64,000 nucleotides of DNA from Bimuria novae-zelandiae CBS 107.79. Taxonomy: Eukaryota > Ascomycota > Dothideomycetes > Pleosporales > Didymosphaeriaceae. The translations under genes were made by a program, and so were the position numbers. The notes under the pieces were generated by a model. The model was not told the origin of the DNA. It searched no databases and worked only from the letters and a program-made list of their open reading frames with translations. How positions within the stretch are numbered: position 1 is the stretch's first letter; each line of letters opens with the position of its first letter. Of this stretch, positions 1-11,182 are shown one piece after another. Location of the stretch: positions 248,001 to 312,000 of the forward strand of contig ML976743.1 in the NCBI GenBank assembly GCA_010015655.1, read 5' to 3'.

Positions 1-522
1 ATCTCGACGGAAGATGCAGAGGCTACAGAGTCCAACGGCCTTCTCAAGTTCCGCGCCGCGAACATCGTCAACCACTACTACTCATACAGCTTCCTCGAGA
101 GCATCCCCGAATGGGCGAAGAAACTGCCTCACCACGTCGCGCGCAAGAAGATTCCGTATGTGAACACGGAGACCGGCGAGACGATCAAGCCGGAGAAGCC
201 CAACGGCATCAAGCTCGAGCAGTTTGTCTTCGACTGCTTCCCGTTCTTGACGCTCGACAAGTTCGCCTGCATGGAGGTCAAGCGTGAGGACGAGTTTTCG
301 CCGCTGAAGAACGCCAAGGGGGAGGATAGCCCTGAGACGAGCAAGAAGGATATCATGACGCAGGGTAAGAAGTGGGTGGAGGCGGCGGGCGCCACTGTGG
401 TCAGCGAGAACCCCGATGATGGTGTCGAGGTTTCTCCTCTGATCTCGTATGGTGGCGAGGGCCTTGAGTTCGTGAAGAACACTACCATCACCGCGCCAGC
501 GGTCATCGAGAAGGAGCCTTGA
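1..522 (+). CDS. UAP1: UDP-N-acetylglucosamine pyrophosphorylase, C-terminal part (5' end outside window)
   Basis: Open reading frame that enters from the left edge in frame 1 and ends at TGA 520-522 (173 codons visible, no intron). UAP1/QRI1 makes UDP-GlcNAc from UTP and GlcNAc-1-phosphate in the cytosol, the precursor for chitin, N-glycans and GPI anchors. The visible part matches the family's C-terminal region: [12 protein letters not shown], a lysine-rich [10 protein letters not shown] stretch, [15 protein letters not shown], and the acidic/lysine segment [13 protein letters not shown], where the uridylyltransferase fold packs its C-terminal subdomain. The nucleotide-binding N-terminal half lies upstream of the window. 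Nothing is odd in the visible part. Family assignment is recalled from motif similarity. Confidence 0.9.
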   Translation: MSTEDAEATESNGLLKFRAANIVNHYYSYSFLESIPEWAKKLPHHVARKKIPYVNTETGETIKPEKPNGIKLEQFVFDCFPFLTLDKFACMEVKREDEFSPLKNAKGEDSPETSKKDIMTQGKKWVEAAGATVVSENPDDGVEVSPLISYGGEGLEFVKNTTITAPAVIEKEP

Positions 523-2002
523 GTGGCGTAATGTACAAAAGCAGATGCTTTTGAGGAAGCTCTTCACGTTCTACGGACCACTGTGGTGCGTACATAGCAA
601 CTTACGACATATGAAAAATAACGACACTGTATACTGGAGGTTTTTCTGAATAAGATGACTCTCTCTCCAAGTCAACGCCGCTGCGGGTCGCTGGTACAAG
701 GCTCCGTGAAACTGTACGACTGGCTAAATGCATTGTCTCACGAACCCGGGGATGTCGAAGTCGCACAATGCTAGCCAGGTTTCCCTTTTCATGCAGGAAC
801 GCTCTCGCGTAATGTTCAGCCGGGTCTGAAATTCTACATACATGCAAGGTGCGAGAAATAGCACCAACCCCGCCTCGCCGCCTGCGATGATGGAAGGAAC
901 ACCTAAGCACCTGCATCCTGAGGTCCACATGAACATGACAAACCCAACTAAAGCTGACACACCGTTCTTCGTATCGGCTTATGATCTTTCCGCTGCATGG
1001 GGACAAGCGCATGTGGTTGTGTGGCCAAGGCTGAAGCGGTACCAAACGTGGAGCAGATGCGCATGGGCGCCGTGGAGTTCGGTTCTCGGCTTTCTCGGGC
1101 GAGCATTCTCCCACTCGCCATGTCCAGGTCTCCTGATACTGCAAAGCTTTTGGCAAAAGCAACAACAGTGCCACGGCGTTCCGTCAAGTGCATCCGGAAG
1201 GAAGCAGTAGCGTAGATGTTGTAGACTTGCGATCGAGGCAGCGGCCAGCGCGCACGCTCGAGCCAGCAGATGCCAGCTGGGCTGCGGGCCATGGCGAGTG
1301 CGATTGTGTCATTTCGCGGGGTGCTAGGATGTAGAGGGTAGCTCAGGCGCGGCCGGCTTGTGTGCAGGCGGCTGCTGCGGGCATGGCAAATTCGACGGCG
1401 CGAAAAGGGGCTGTTCCCGCGTGCATGGCCATTCACAGTGCAGTGATAGCGTGCAGAACGACATTAGAACCAACGTGGCAAGGCAGGAGCCGTCTGGACC
1501 CTGTTGCGCCCACCCAGGGTTATGCGACGAAAAGATCCTTCTTGCCCGACGAGCCCGACCCTTTCCAAACCCCATAAAACACCACATCGCCACATAGCGC
1601 GGAGGACGGACGCAGCTGAGTTGCTGAGGGAAGAAGGACTGGAGATCTGATTGATTGAATTGGTACGTTTGCGCTCACAGTCCCACGGGAGACCCTGCCC
1701 GTTCCGCCGCCACCCCTCGGCGGGATCCCACATTTACCACCCCTCTACGACTCGAAAATTCTGCTGACAGCCACGGGCAGGTGAAGGAACCGAAGAAGTA
1801 ATAGAAGCAGGTGTGTGCGTCCATTCACCTATTTCAGCCTCAATCCTTTGCGCGCAACGTCGCCAACGACAGAAACAGCAGCTGTCGTTGCAAACGCACA
1901 ATTTCGAACTTCTCCCTCCTGCGGCCCCTTTTTCGCTCCCTACCCTGCCGCTCGCTTTATACTCATACGCTCCACGCAGATATATCAGGAGGAACTATCA
2001 AC
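523..2002. other. Intergenic region, UAP1 to GIS2
   Basis: About 1.5 kb with no convincing gene. Several 70-190 codon open frames on both strands overlap each other, have no recognisable domain and no splice structure. The last 200 bases before the GIS2 start are pyrimidine-rich, as expected of a fungal promoter/5' UTR. Confidence 0.6.
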
Positions 2003-2845
2003 ATGTCTTCGCTATCTCGTCGTGCGTGCTTCAAGTGCGGAAACGTTGGGCACTATGCTGGTGAGCCGCTCTCTCTGCTCGCCTGCGACGAGGAACACTG
2101 TTTGAAAAGTTGTCGCAAGACAGCACGCTATACGGTTTCCCACGTCGCGCAGTCACGAGCTGTACGGCACGATATGGGAACACGAGGTTGACGTAGTTTA
2201 CAGAGGTGTGCTCTTCATCCGAGAGGCTCTGCTACAACTGTAAGTCGCCCCCATGCAACACGAATGTGAGTAGTCGCTGATGGACATATAGGCAAGCAGC
2301 CAGGCCACGAGTCAAACGGATGCCCTCATCCCCGCACCACGGAGACGAAGCAGTGCTACCACTGCCAGGGCCTCGGACACGTCCAGGCCGACTGCCCGAC
2401 TCTCAGGTTGACCGGCGCCGGTACAAGCGGGCGATGCTATTCATGTGGTCTCGCGGGCCACTTGGCTCGTAACTGCCCCAACCCGGGCGCTGGTATGGGA
2501 CGTGGCGCTGGCGCTCCCCGCGGTGGATATGGCGGCGGCTTCAGGGGCGGCTTCGGTGGCGGTCGCCCTGCAACCTGCTACAAGTGCGGTGGACCCAACC
2601 ACTTCGCTCGCGACTGCCAGGCTCAGGCCATGAAGTGCTATGCCTGCGGCAAGCTGGGCCATATCTCCCGCGACTGCACCGCTCCGAACGGCGGCCCCCT
2701 CAACACCGCCGGTAAGACCTGCTACCGTTGCGGCGAAACCGGCCACATCTCTCGCGACTGCACACAGGCCGAGGTCAACGGTGATGGCGCTGCGCCCGCG
2801 CCCGCTGCCGTTGCCCCTGTGGTACCCGCTGCCGCTGTCGCTTAG
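2003..2845 (+). CDS. GIS2: CCHC zinc-knuckle nucleic-acid-binding protein (Gis2/CNBP type)
   Basis: Exons 2003-2060, 2204-2239 and 2292-2845 (215 aa). Splicing restores seven CX2CX4HX4C knuckles: CFKCGNVGHYAEVC, CYNCKQPGHESNGC, CYHCQGLGHVQADC, CYSCGLAGHLARNC, CYKCGGPNHFARDC, CYACGKLGHISRDC and CYRCGETGHISRDC. Knuckles 1 and 2 are formed only after both introns are removed, which supports the model. An RGG-like Gly/Arg segment separates knuckles 4 and 5. Yeast Gis2 and vertebrate CNBP bind single-stranded nucleic acid and act in mRNA translation and stress granules, and the same is likely here. The C-terminus is a short Ala/Pro tail. The start ATG follows a pyrimidine-rich leader and opens with the family's MSSLSRRACF. 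Confidence 0.95.
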
Positions 2846-3937
2846 GATCCGATCAGCGAGCACTTCTTTATCGAGTGCGAGTGACATTGCCTCGATAACA
2901 ACATCACAACATCCGATATCGACTGTTTGAATTTTGCTTTGTTTCTGCTGCCTACTTTCGTTTACTTGTCGCCTTTCCGGCAACATTCGGCAAACTTCAC
3001 GCATCACGAGTTACTGTCATCGAGAAAGGAGAACAAAAGTTTTCACGAATCCTACGCTGATACCCACGAACGTTATATCCCTTTACGCGGAAAACCTATC
3101 ATACCATTACTTTGGACAACAAAAACGGCTTGGCGACACTTGAGCGAACGGCTAATTATCTATCTTACCCTTGTATTTCTGTCGACATCACCATTCCTTT
3201 GGGCTGGCGGGTGAAGAAAGACTTGGATAGACTAGATCATTGTCGGGGACAACCTATGGAAGGCGGCTGTGGTGGTGGTTTTCTGGTAATGGTAAGTGAA
3301 TTGGCGCGTGCGCTAGTTGGAGGGATTGGGATGGGGCTGGAGGACTGAGAACGAGATGGATGTGGACGGGTACGGAAGATGTAGTTGTGTGGGTTTGTCG
3401 GACGAGTTGGTTGGCAATGCCCCTGCCCCTTGGTTTTTTTTGTGATTGTTTACCCCAATGTATTTCCTTGCTCCGGCGAGGTTGCATAGCATGGCATCTC
3501 TCATACAATATATTCTGAAATCACTCCATGTTTATTACACTGCAGTGGCTAAACGTTATGTAGGCGACCCGGCGCCACTGCAATTGCGGCATTCCACCAC
3601 GCTCTGAGATCGAACTGACAACACGCACGGGGGTGTGTATTACCTTCGTAGAGGCGGAAAGAACCCGCAATACTATCGTATATTTTCGATTTCCGATGGT
3701 AGCCCAGGTTTTACCCACTGCACCTTCCTCCTCTACCGGCCACGCAACGTACCTAGGTAGCACGACCCCATCCGCTCTTTCCTCATAGAATCTTCTTTCC
3801 CAACAGCATTAGACCTCGCCGCTCTTTTTCTCATCACCTTCACTCCATCTTGCCGTATATCGCTCGCTCATCACTCATCGCTCATCGCTCATTGTCCCTA
3901 CCGTTCATTCTTTCCATCCTATCTTCACGGCGCAGCA
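2846..3937. other. Intergenic region, GIS2 3' side to DMC1 5' side
   Basis: Tandem (same-strand) genes. The first part is presumably GIS2 3' UTR. The last 150 bases before the DMC1 start contain a repeated CATCGCT-type stretch (about 3869-3893) and pyrimidine tracts. No coding potential recognised. Confidence 0.5.
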
Positions 3938-5361
3938 ATGGCGCCGTCTTCGGTTGCAAGCGACGAGTCGGTCAACGACGTGAGTGCCTTCCTCTCCTAG
4001 CGAGCTACGTCATACATTCAACAGTATGAGCAGGACACGTAGATGTTGAGCGTCGCTGACTGTTGTGTGCTTCAGGAAGGCTTCATCGTCGACATTGATG
4101 CCATTCAGGCGCATGGCATCGGCGCAGTGGACATCGCGAAGCTCAAGGCGAACGGGTATTATACTATTGCGAGCGTGCATGCGGCGACGAGGAGGAGCCT
4201 TGCGAAGATCAAAGGGTTTAGTGAGATCAAAGTGGAGAAGGTGAAGGATGCGATCGCGAAATGCCAGGTAAGTCGTCTCTCAGAGCGGTTTATCAAGCTC
4301 GGGGTGTGAAGTGGCTGATAGTGCGAATAGCCATCTGGAGGCGGCTTTCAGACTGCCCATGATCTAGGCCAACAACGCAAGAGGGTTCTCAAGATCTCGA
4401 CTGGGAGCAAGCAGTTTGACACGATCCTTGGAGGGTGTGTATCCTAACGCGCAGAACGATCGTCGTTAACGAAAGCAGTGGATTCGCGACGATGAGCATC
4501 AGCGAGGTCTTCGGCGAGTTTCGTTGCGGAAAGACGCAGCTGTCTCACACTATGTCTGTCATTGCCCAGCTACCAAAGGATCTCGGCGGCGCGGAGGGAA
4601 AGGTTGCCTTCATCGGTGAGCCCATTGCATACAACAATTAGGCCGTGGTGTTGACCCCTTGATACAGACACTGAAGGCACATTCAGACCCGAGAGGATCT
4701 CGCAGATCGCTGAGCGTTTCGGTGTTGACCCCGAGCAGAGTGAGTGCAGTGACTCAACTTCCTAGCCCAGACTAACATCATCTAGCCTTGGAGAACATTA
4801 CGTATGCTCGTGCCGTCAACTCTGAACATCAGATGGAACTTCTCAACAAAGTCGCCGAGTACTTTGTGAACAACGAGTACCGCCTCCTTATCATCGACAG
4901 TATCATGGCTTTGTTTCGCGTCGACTATGTCGGTCGTGGTGAACTAAACGAACGTCAACAGAAGCTCAACCAGTTTCTCTCCAAGTTGACTCATATCGCC
5001 GAAGGTGGGATGACCCACGTTCGAATAACACCTAAAGTGCTGACGGCGCCTTCAGAATTCAACGTCGCGGTCTTCATGACGAACCAAGTACAGAGCGACC
5101 CAGGAGCCAGTGCTCTATTCGCGGGTGCGGACGGCCGCAAGCCTGTCGGTGGTCATATCCTCGCTCACGCCTCTGCCACTCGGATTCTGCTGCGAAAGGG
5201 CCGTGGCGAAGAGCGAGTTGCCAAAATTCAGGATTCGCCTGGTAAGTCTTGCTTCTACCTTTCAAGATAGTGACTTCACTGATACATTGCCAGATATGCC
5301 TGAGAAGGAAGCCACCTATATCATCACCAACGGTGGTATCAACGACGCGGAGAAGGCCTAG
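3938..5361 (+). CDS. DMC1: Meiotic recombinase Dmc1 (RecA/Rad51 family)
   Basis: Eight exons: 3938-3979, 4076-4267, 4331-4434, 4479-4615, 4668-4739, 4786-5004, 5056-5241, 5294-5361 (339 aa, the family's normal size). Dmc1 forms helical filaments on single-stranded DNA and carries out inter-homologue strand exchange in meiosis. The sequence is Dmc1 rather than Rad51: it opens [15 protein letters not shown], has the helix-hairpin-helix region (about 35-70), Walker A GEFRCGKT (125-132), Walker B LLIID (216-220), the L1/L2 region ending [19 protein letters not shown], and ends [11 protein letters not shown]. All seven introns have GT-AG ends and join conserved residues exactly. Presence of an intact DMC1 implies the lineage is, or recently was, sexual. 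Confidence 0.96.
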
Positions 5362-5691
5362 TTACAGTTTCTCGTTATGATCTGAATTCGCATGTCGGGA
5401 AAAGAGACATTTACTCGCACTGCGAACTGCCTCCAATATTTGACCAGCTACGGTCATGTTGTCATATCATACTATCTGTCCAAGTGGCTATTCGTCTAGT
5501 CTTAGCAGCTGCCGGGTCAGCACTTGCTGAAACGGTACGTAGTAGGGAATCAGAGTGGCTGAGAGCGCAGCAGACCAACGACGTTAGCATCATGTTACAA
5601 TGCAGCGCCTCTGTATCTTAGTCTTCTGCACGATAGAATAAATTGTTCAAAAGCTGACATTACTGAAATTTGGGCGCAAAGACCGGAGTTG
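5362..5691. other. Short intergenic region between DMC1 and an SDR pseudogene
   Basis: About 330 bases between convergent units. It presumably holds the DMC1 3' UTR. No gene or RNA recognised. Confidence 0.5.
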
Positions 5692-6649
5692 CTAGAGCCT
5701 GTACGACTGCAATTCTTGCTCGGTCCACTCCCACAGCTTCTTCGCCAACTCATCGTCCTACGCAAGTGCACTCGCGCCTGATTTTGAGCCCACGCCCCCG
5801 TAGCGATTATGCCTGCTAAAATGGTGTCAGGTGCATAGTAAGCTCCACTCTCCACGTCAGGAGCCACGGACGTCCAGAGCTGGTTCTTTGCCCCATTTTC
5901 CAGCGAAACAGCAGCAATAGGAGATATCTTCATGAGCACGCGCTGCGTACAAGTCGTGCCTGTCGCGCTTCCCCCAAGTCCGGTCCCACCCACGAGCCCG
6001 GGATGCGCCGCTGCAAACGTGATGTTCGAATACTCCTTCGCCGACTGTCTCGCCCAGAGCACATTCGCCAGCTTGCTCGACCCGTACCGCTCAAAAGGGC
6101 CAATGTGCTCGCATGTCGTCTTGAGATTCGCGAAGTCGATGCCGAGTTTCCCGGCCACCTGGTGGCCCATGGATGTCACCATGATAGCGCGTACATCGGC
6201 GTCCGGCATCCCGCTCGTTTTCTCCAGCAGCGGCAACAATAACTTGAACTTCAGGGCGTGGCCTAGATAATTCACGCCGAACTGGACTTCGTACCCGTCT
6301 TGCGTAAGGCCTGGCGCGGAGGCCATAATGCCTGCGTTCAGCATGAGGATATCTAGGCGCGAGGCCTCGGAGTGGACTTTTACGGCGGCGGTGCGCACGG
6401 AGGCGAGCGAGGAGAGGTCGAGTTCTAGGAAGGAGATGGAGACGGGGTTGGAGGGTGGGATGAGGGCGCGGATTTCGGCGATAGCGGAGGAGGCTTTTGA
6501 GAAAGAGCGCGCGGCGAGTTAGATGTGTGAGGGAGAGTGGCGGGCGTATTTGAGGATGCATTGTTTTCCGAGGCCAATGTTGCCGCCGGTTACGAGGATG
6601 GTTTTTCCGTGAGAGGGGGGATGTCGGTGGTGGGGTTGAAGGAGGGCAT
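5692..6649 (-). pseudogene. Degenerate short-chain dehydrogenase/reductase (retinol-dehydrogenase-like)
   Basis: Read right to left from ATG 6649 (MPSFNPTTDIPPL). The Rossmann motif TGGNIGLGK appears only after a one-base shift near 6606. The frame then continues ARHSPSHI, meets TAA at 6519-6521 (relatives have a Tyr there), and runs on as LAARS. Downstream are the family motifs LNAGI, the catalytic Ser in MVTSMGHQ and YGSSK (YxxxK), followed by SGAYYAP. After that the canonical tail DELAKKLWEWTEQELQSY is found in another frame, preceded by an in-frame TAG, and ends at 5692. So there are at least two frame breaks and two nonsense codons. An intron could explain one break: a CTGAC plus TTTTAG acceptor-like string is present, but I found no matching donor. 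A dead or dying gene is the best reading. It sits 350 bp from the AT-rich element. Confidence 0.8.
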
Positions 6650-6992
6650 GGTTATTCTAGGGAAAAGGGACTTGAGACGGCTATGAAGGGAGTTTATAAT
6701 GTTGGAATGATATTGTAGATTTGAGATAGAGTGATAGGGAGAGGTGTTGTGGTATGGGTGTTTTGAAGAGCGAGACTGGAGTATTTATTCTATTGTTGCC
6801 ATACCTACCTGTGGTGCTCGTACGTACTCGTAAATGCACAGCCGAGCGGAATTCCACCACTCGGACCAAAATGCTACCCCCAAAACGCATAGCTAGATGG
6901 ACATAATAGAGGTAGTACGGAGGTAAAGCAATAACTTCCACCATATCGTCACTCTGTGGGATATGCTGCTCCCATGAATGTCAAAGGTCACC

Positions 6993-6999
6993 GCTGCAA
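6993..6999. repeat. Left copy of 7-bp flanking direct repeat (putative target-site duplication)
   Basis: gctgcaa lies directly outside the left inverted repeat and is repeated at 10108-10114 directly outside the right one. Because of the G/C runs at the ends, the duplication could be 7 or 8 bp. Eight would fit hAT-type insertion, 8-11 a Mutator-like element. Confidence 0.75.
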
Positions 7000-7074
7000 G
7001 GGGAATTGATAGGGGGACCACCACTTTTACTAGTGGCACCACCCTGACTAAGCGTCACCATGACTAAGCCGCCG
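7000..7074 (+). repeat. Left terminal inverted repeat (75 bp)
   Basis: Starts ggggaattgataggggg and ends taagccgccg. Identical to the reverse complement of 10033-10107. Its base composition is ordinary, unlike the interior. Confidence 0.9.
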
Positions 7075-10032
7075 GCTCCGCATAGCACCCTAGCAACGAC
7101 TATTTATGTTCCTATTCCTACACACTCCACTAGGAATAACACTATTATAGAACCTCATTCTAAATTAACTTACTTTAACTAAGAAGCACTTATTACTTTA
7201 TATAATAGTTTACTTTTAATTATAGTTATATTTTTATAATTTAACGCTTAACCGCGAATAAAAATATAGTATTAAGCTATAATCTTAGAAGGAAATATTA
7301 TAATTAAATTAATATACCTAATAGTTCTACATATAAAAAGATCTTAATATAATAAATAAATTATTCTTTTTAGCTTTATGGTGTGCGTCGCAGTGATAGA
7401 ACTTAGAATTTTAAAATAAAAAACCTATAATATATATATAAAGCTAATAGTTTAGTAGTAAATTTGCACGCGCGAAAATTTATAACTAAATAAAAAATAA
7501 AGATTACTTAACTGTCTAGACTTAATATTAAACCACAAGCTATTAAAGCTATTTTATAAAATAAGAACCCTTCTACGCTCTTTACTTATTATAATATTTA
7601 TAATATACGTATAGCTAGGCGTATTAAGTAATTAGAAAGGAGAACAGTAGTAAAATACCTAATAAATTAACTTTAGAAAGAAGGAAACTAGGAATATAGA
7701 CTATAGTATAACGTACATGCGTAGCGAGCTAATTAGTTAAGCAAGCTAATTACTCTACTAAGACCCTATTAAAATATACTATTAATAATAGTACAACGCG
7801 ATGTTATAATAACGTAATTAACTATTAGAATTAAAAAAAGCGAAATTATAGCTTACGCTTTACGCTATTAAATAAAATATAATACTATTATAATAATGCG
7901 CTATAACTATTTATAATATATTTTAAAATATACTAAGCACACGACGCGCTAGAACTACTTTTTAATATAATTATATACCTAACTTAATAAGACTTACTAT
8001 AAGAGAGGAATAGGTAATTATATAATATATACTTAACTTAAATATATAAGGATTTCTGTCTTAGCTTGCTACTATAAAAGATATAGCTAATTCTTTACTA
8101 GCTATACGCTACTCTAAGCTAATTAGTTAAAAGTAGTTTTACTACTTTATTAAGCGCTAGCTAGAGCTCGAAGTTAAGTTTAATTAAAAGTATAACTATA
8201 AGAGAGCCCTCTATAAGGATCTTAAGATTATATAAGACTAGTTCTAGCTTATAGGGAATACTAAAGTCAAGCATAGTATCCTAAATAAGAATACTTATAA
8301 CTTTAATAAGTCTAGCTTTATAATAGACATAATATTAATAAGAGTAGTTATTATAGGCTTTAAGCATTAAAGCAAACTGAAAAGTGTATAGTAAAGTAAT
8401 TAAAAATAAATAATAACTATTTAGGGTATTAATATAATAAGCTAGGTAATTCTACCTTTCTTTATTTTCTAGGGCAAGCACCGCCTCTCTGCCTAATACT
8501 AAGAGAAGGATCTACCTTATAATTAGGTATTATAGTCTCTAAAAATAGCTAAATAATAAATAAGCTTAGTTTATAATAGTTAAAGCACTTTAACGCGCAA
8601 ATAAAAAGATATCTTATTAGTATAGTATATTTACTTATTATTAATAGCTATAAGAGCCACGACTCGCTTAAATTCTAGTAATACTATAAGGATAATAAGA
8701 TTATTACTCTCTATATGCCTTTATATTCGACGCACCTCCTATAGCTACTTAATATAGGCTATTTCTCGCCTTTAAAAAAGGCGTATAGGCGCTAAGCTAA
8801 AGATTTAATACGTAACTAGATTACGTATATTACTAAAGTTAAGTTTTTACCTTACTTTATTACTATTTTTAAGACTATAATTACTTAAAGTAATATTTAA
8901 GGAGGCTTTTAAGGCGCTAATTTAGTTTTATTAAATTTATAAGCTATAATATTAAAGTTTAATATCTGCCTACGTACGCCTTTACCTTGTACTATACGCG
9001 ATAGTACGTGGCAGTTATAAATACTAAGTAATACCTTAGAATTAGGATTATAATTAATACTAATAAAGTAGAAGATTTAATCTTATAAATAGTTCTTTAA
9101 CTTTAATAGTTAAGGTAGTTAAAAAGCTAATAAAAAACGCTAAGCTAATAGTGTATTTCTTAGTATTAATAACTAAGTATAACGCTAAGTTTTAAGCCGC
9201 TAATAAGGCCACCACGCAATAAAAATTATATAAGAAAAATTAACTATAGTAAAAAGGAGTCCTTATAGCTACTAATAGCTAATATCTTATTAGTATTTAA
9301 GCTTATAAAGAAGGGTGTTAAAAGGTAGCTTAATACTTTTACTATAGTACTTACTTAGGACTATATTTTTATTCTTATATTCCTTAGTAAGACGCTTTTT
9401 ATTAATATTATTTACAGGATTTTAAGATACGCTATTATTCTCTTAGTTTAGCATTATAATAAGGTTAAACAGGCTATAGGAATAACTCTATTAGCCTAAT
9501 ATATAAATATTTTTAGTAGAATAATAGGAGTACCCTGCTCCTATTAAATTTTAAATATATTAGAGTTAAAATTAGCTATTAAGCTTAAAGAAATACATCC
9601 TTTTTAGTAAATTAAGAAGTTTTCTTTTCTATATAAGTACTAAATCTATCTATATTCTATTATATATTCTAATATTCTATTTTATTTAGGCTAATCCTAG
9701 AATCTTATTTTTTAATATCTATAAAATAGCCCTATTCGCCCTTTTTAACCTCCTAAGGCAAAGTTAAGAAGAGAAGTCCTTTATTATTTAAAGTTAAAAA
9801 AGCTATGACATTAGAAGGATTATTATAAAGGAGTAGTTTACTATAAGGATATAAGAAAAGGCCTCTAACCTATTCTAATTACTATATAAAAAGTTATATA
9901 AGGACTTAGTACCCCGTAGGTCGTAGGTAAGGTAATTAATTTAATTAATTAATTTATATAATTCTATTTTAAATATGTTTAGCAACTACGCCTTTGCATA
10001 TTAATCCTTTATTTATATTATTTGTCGTGCGT

Positions 10033-10107
10033 CGGCGGCTTAGTCATGGTGACGCTTAGTCAGGGTGGTGCCACTAGTAAAAGTGGTGGTCCCCCTATCA
10101 ATTCCCC
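10033..10107 (-). repeat. Right terminal inverted repeat (75 bp)
   Basis: Starts cggcggcttagtcatgg and ends ctatcaattcccc. Reverse complement of the left repeat with no mismatch seen. Confidence 0.9.
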
Positions 10108-10114
10108 GCTGCAA
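10108..10114. repeat. Right copy of 7-bp flanking direct repeat
   Basis: gctgcaa, same as 6993-6999, abutting the right inverted repeat. Confidence 0.75.
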
Positions 10115-10255
10115 GGTAGAGGTTACATAAGCTATACTTGCTCTAAATGTAGTTAGCCCTAACGCGCCTTATCAATTCCGCGCTCCAAATTTCTTGAGTG
10201 CCAAAAGTTCATCCCGCTCTACACAACACCGCGACACCGCCTCAACGCCGCCAAA

Positions 10256-11146
10256 ATGTCGTCCATGCGCAATTCCGTCCAGCGGCGCAACCACAAGGAG
10301 CGCGCACAGCCCGAGGAGCGCAAGAAATGGGGTCTCCTCGAGAAGCGCAAGGTCAGTAACCGCATTCACTATCCACCCACCCACCTCGCCTATACCTTTA
10401 AATGCACATGCTGAAACTATGGATAGGACTACAAACTCCGCGCCTCCGACCACAAAGCGAAACAAGCACGCCTCAAGATCCTCAAAGAGAAGGCCTCAGA
10501 GCGCAACCCCGATGAATTCTCCTTCGGCATGATGAGCAGTAGCGTCGACAAGGCGGGGCGAAAGGTTGCGGATAGGGGAAACAAGAGTCTGGGTGTGGAT
10601 GTGGTGAAGTTGTTGAAGACGCAGGATGCGGGGTATATAAGGACTATGCTGCAGATGGTGCGGAAAGAGCGGGAGGAGCTGGAGAAGAGGCTGGTGCTGG
10701 GCGAGGAGGAGGCGAGGGTGCTGAAAGATGGGGAGGAGGGCAGGAGGGGCAAGCATACGGTTTATGTAGGGAAGAAAGAGGAGCAGGAGCAGTTTGGTGA
10801 CGATGAGTGGTTTGGGAAGGGTGGAGAGCTGCCGGGGAGGCGAGGGGTGGAGGAGCAGCAGGCGGAAGAGGATGACGAGGAAGATATGCCGAAGGCGGAG
10901 AAGAAGCTGTCGAAGAAGCAGCAGGAGGCTCTGGCAATGGCGCAGAAGCAAGAACGAGCTTTTATGAGTAAGAGGGAGCGCGCGCAGGAGAGGGCTGCAG
11001 CACATCTGGAGGCTGTCAAGAAGAGGGAACGTGATCTCATGGCTGCAGAAGAGGAGCTCGAGATACAGCGCGCGAAGATGCAACACACCGTGGGCGGAGT
11101 CAACAAGAATGGCGTCAAGTTCAAGATCAGGGAGCGGAAGCGATGA
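10256..11146 (+). CDS. UTP11: U3 snoRNP / SSU-processome protein Utp11
   Basis: Exons 10256-10351 and 10427-11146 (271 aa). Utp11 is a component of the nucleolar small-subunit processome needed for 18S rRNA maturation. The N-terminus is strongly conserved (MSSMRNSVQRRNHKERAQ, then KKWGLLEKRKDYKLRA across the intron), followed by FSFGMMSS, LLKTQDAGYIRTM and HTVYVG. The C-terminal third is a highly charged Glu/Lys coiled-coil region ending GVKFKIRERKR, as in orthologues. The single intron (GT-AG) follows codon 32 and joins KRK to DYK exactly. The promoter is short because the AT-rich transposon ends about 150 bp upstream. Confidence 0.95.
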
Positions 11147-11182
11147 GCCAGCCTATCACTCTCGGTTCATTGGTACTCTATC

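Larger units (their letters stand above)
7000..10107. mobile_element. AT-rich, probably RIP-mutated DNA transposon bounded by 75-bp terminal inverted repeats
   Basis: A 3.1-kb island of extreme AT richness with very many TA dinucleotides and no six-frame ORF of 60 codons or more, unlike the GC-balanced DNA on both sides. It begins and ends exactly at two inverted repeats that I aligned by eye as identical over 75 bp, flanked by a short direct repeat. That architecture is a cut-and-paste DNA transposon. The C-to-T/G-to-A-like composition of the interior fits repeat-induced point mutation in ascomycetes. The transposase family cannot be recognised. Its right end lies about 150 bp upstream of UTP11 and its left end 350 bp from a dead SDR gene. 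Confidence 0.85.

Noticed and set aside
948..1436. Overlapping frames of 120-190 codons between UAP1 and GIS2.
   Set aside because: No domain, no consistent codon use, overlapping on both strands; treated as chance.
3521..3763. GC-rich stretch near 3560-3760 considered as a tRNA or small RNA.
   Set aside because: No cloverleaf with the expected T-loop and acceptor pairing could be drawn.
7075..10032. Searching for a decayed transposase inside the AT-rich island.
   Set aside because: Too mutated to read by eye; no frame shows a recognisable catalytic motif.
10496..11086. 196-codon open frame antisense to UTP11.
   Set aside because: Leu/Ser-rich complement of a Glu/Lys-rich gene, no domain.
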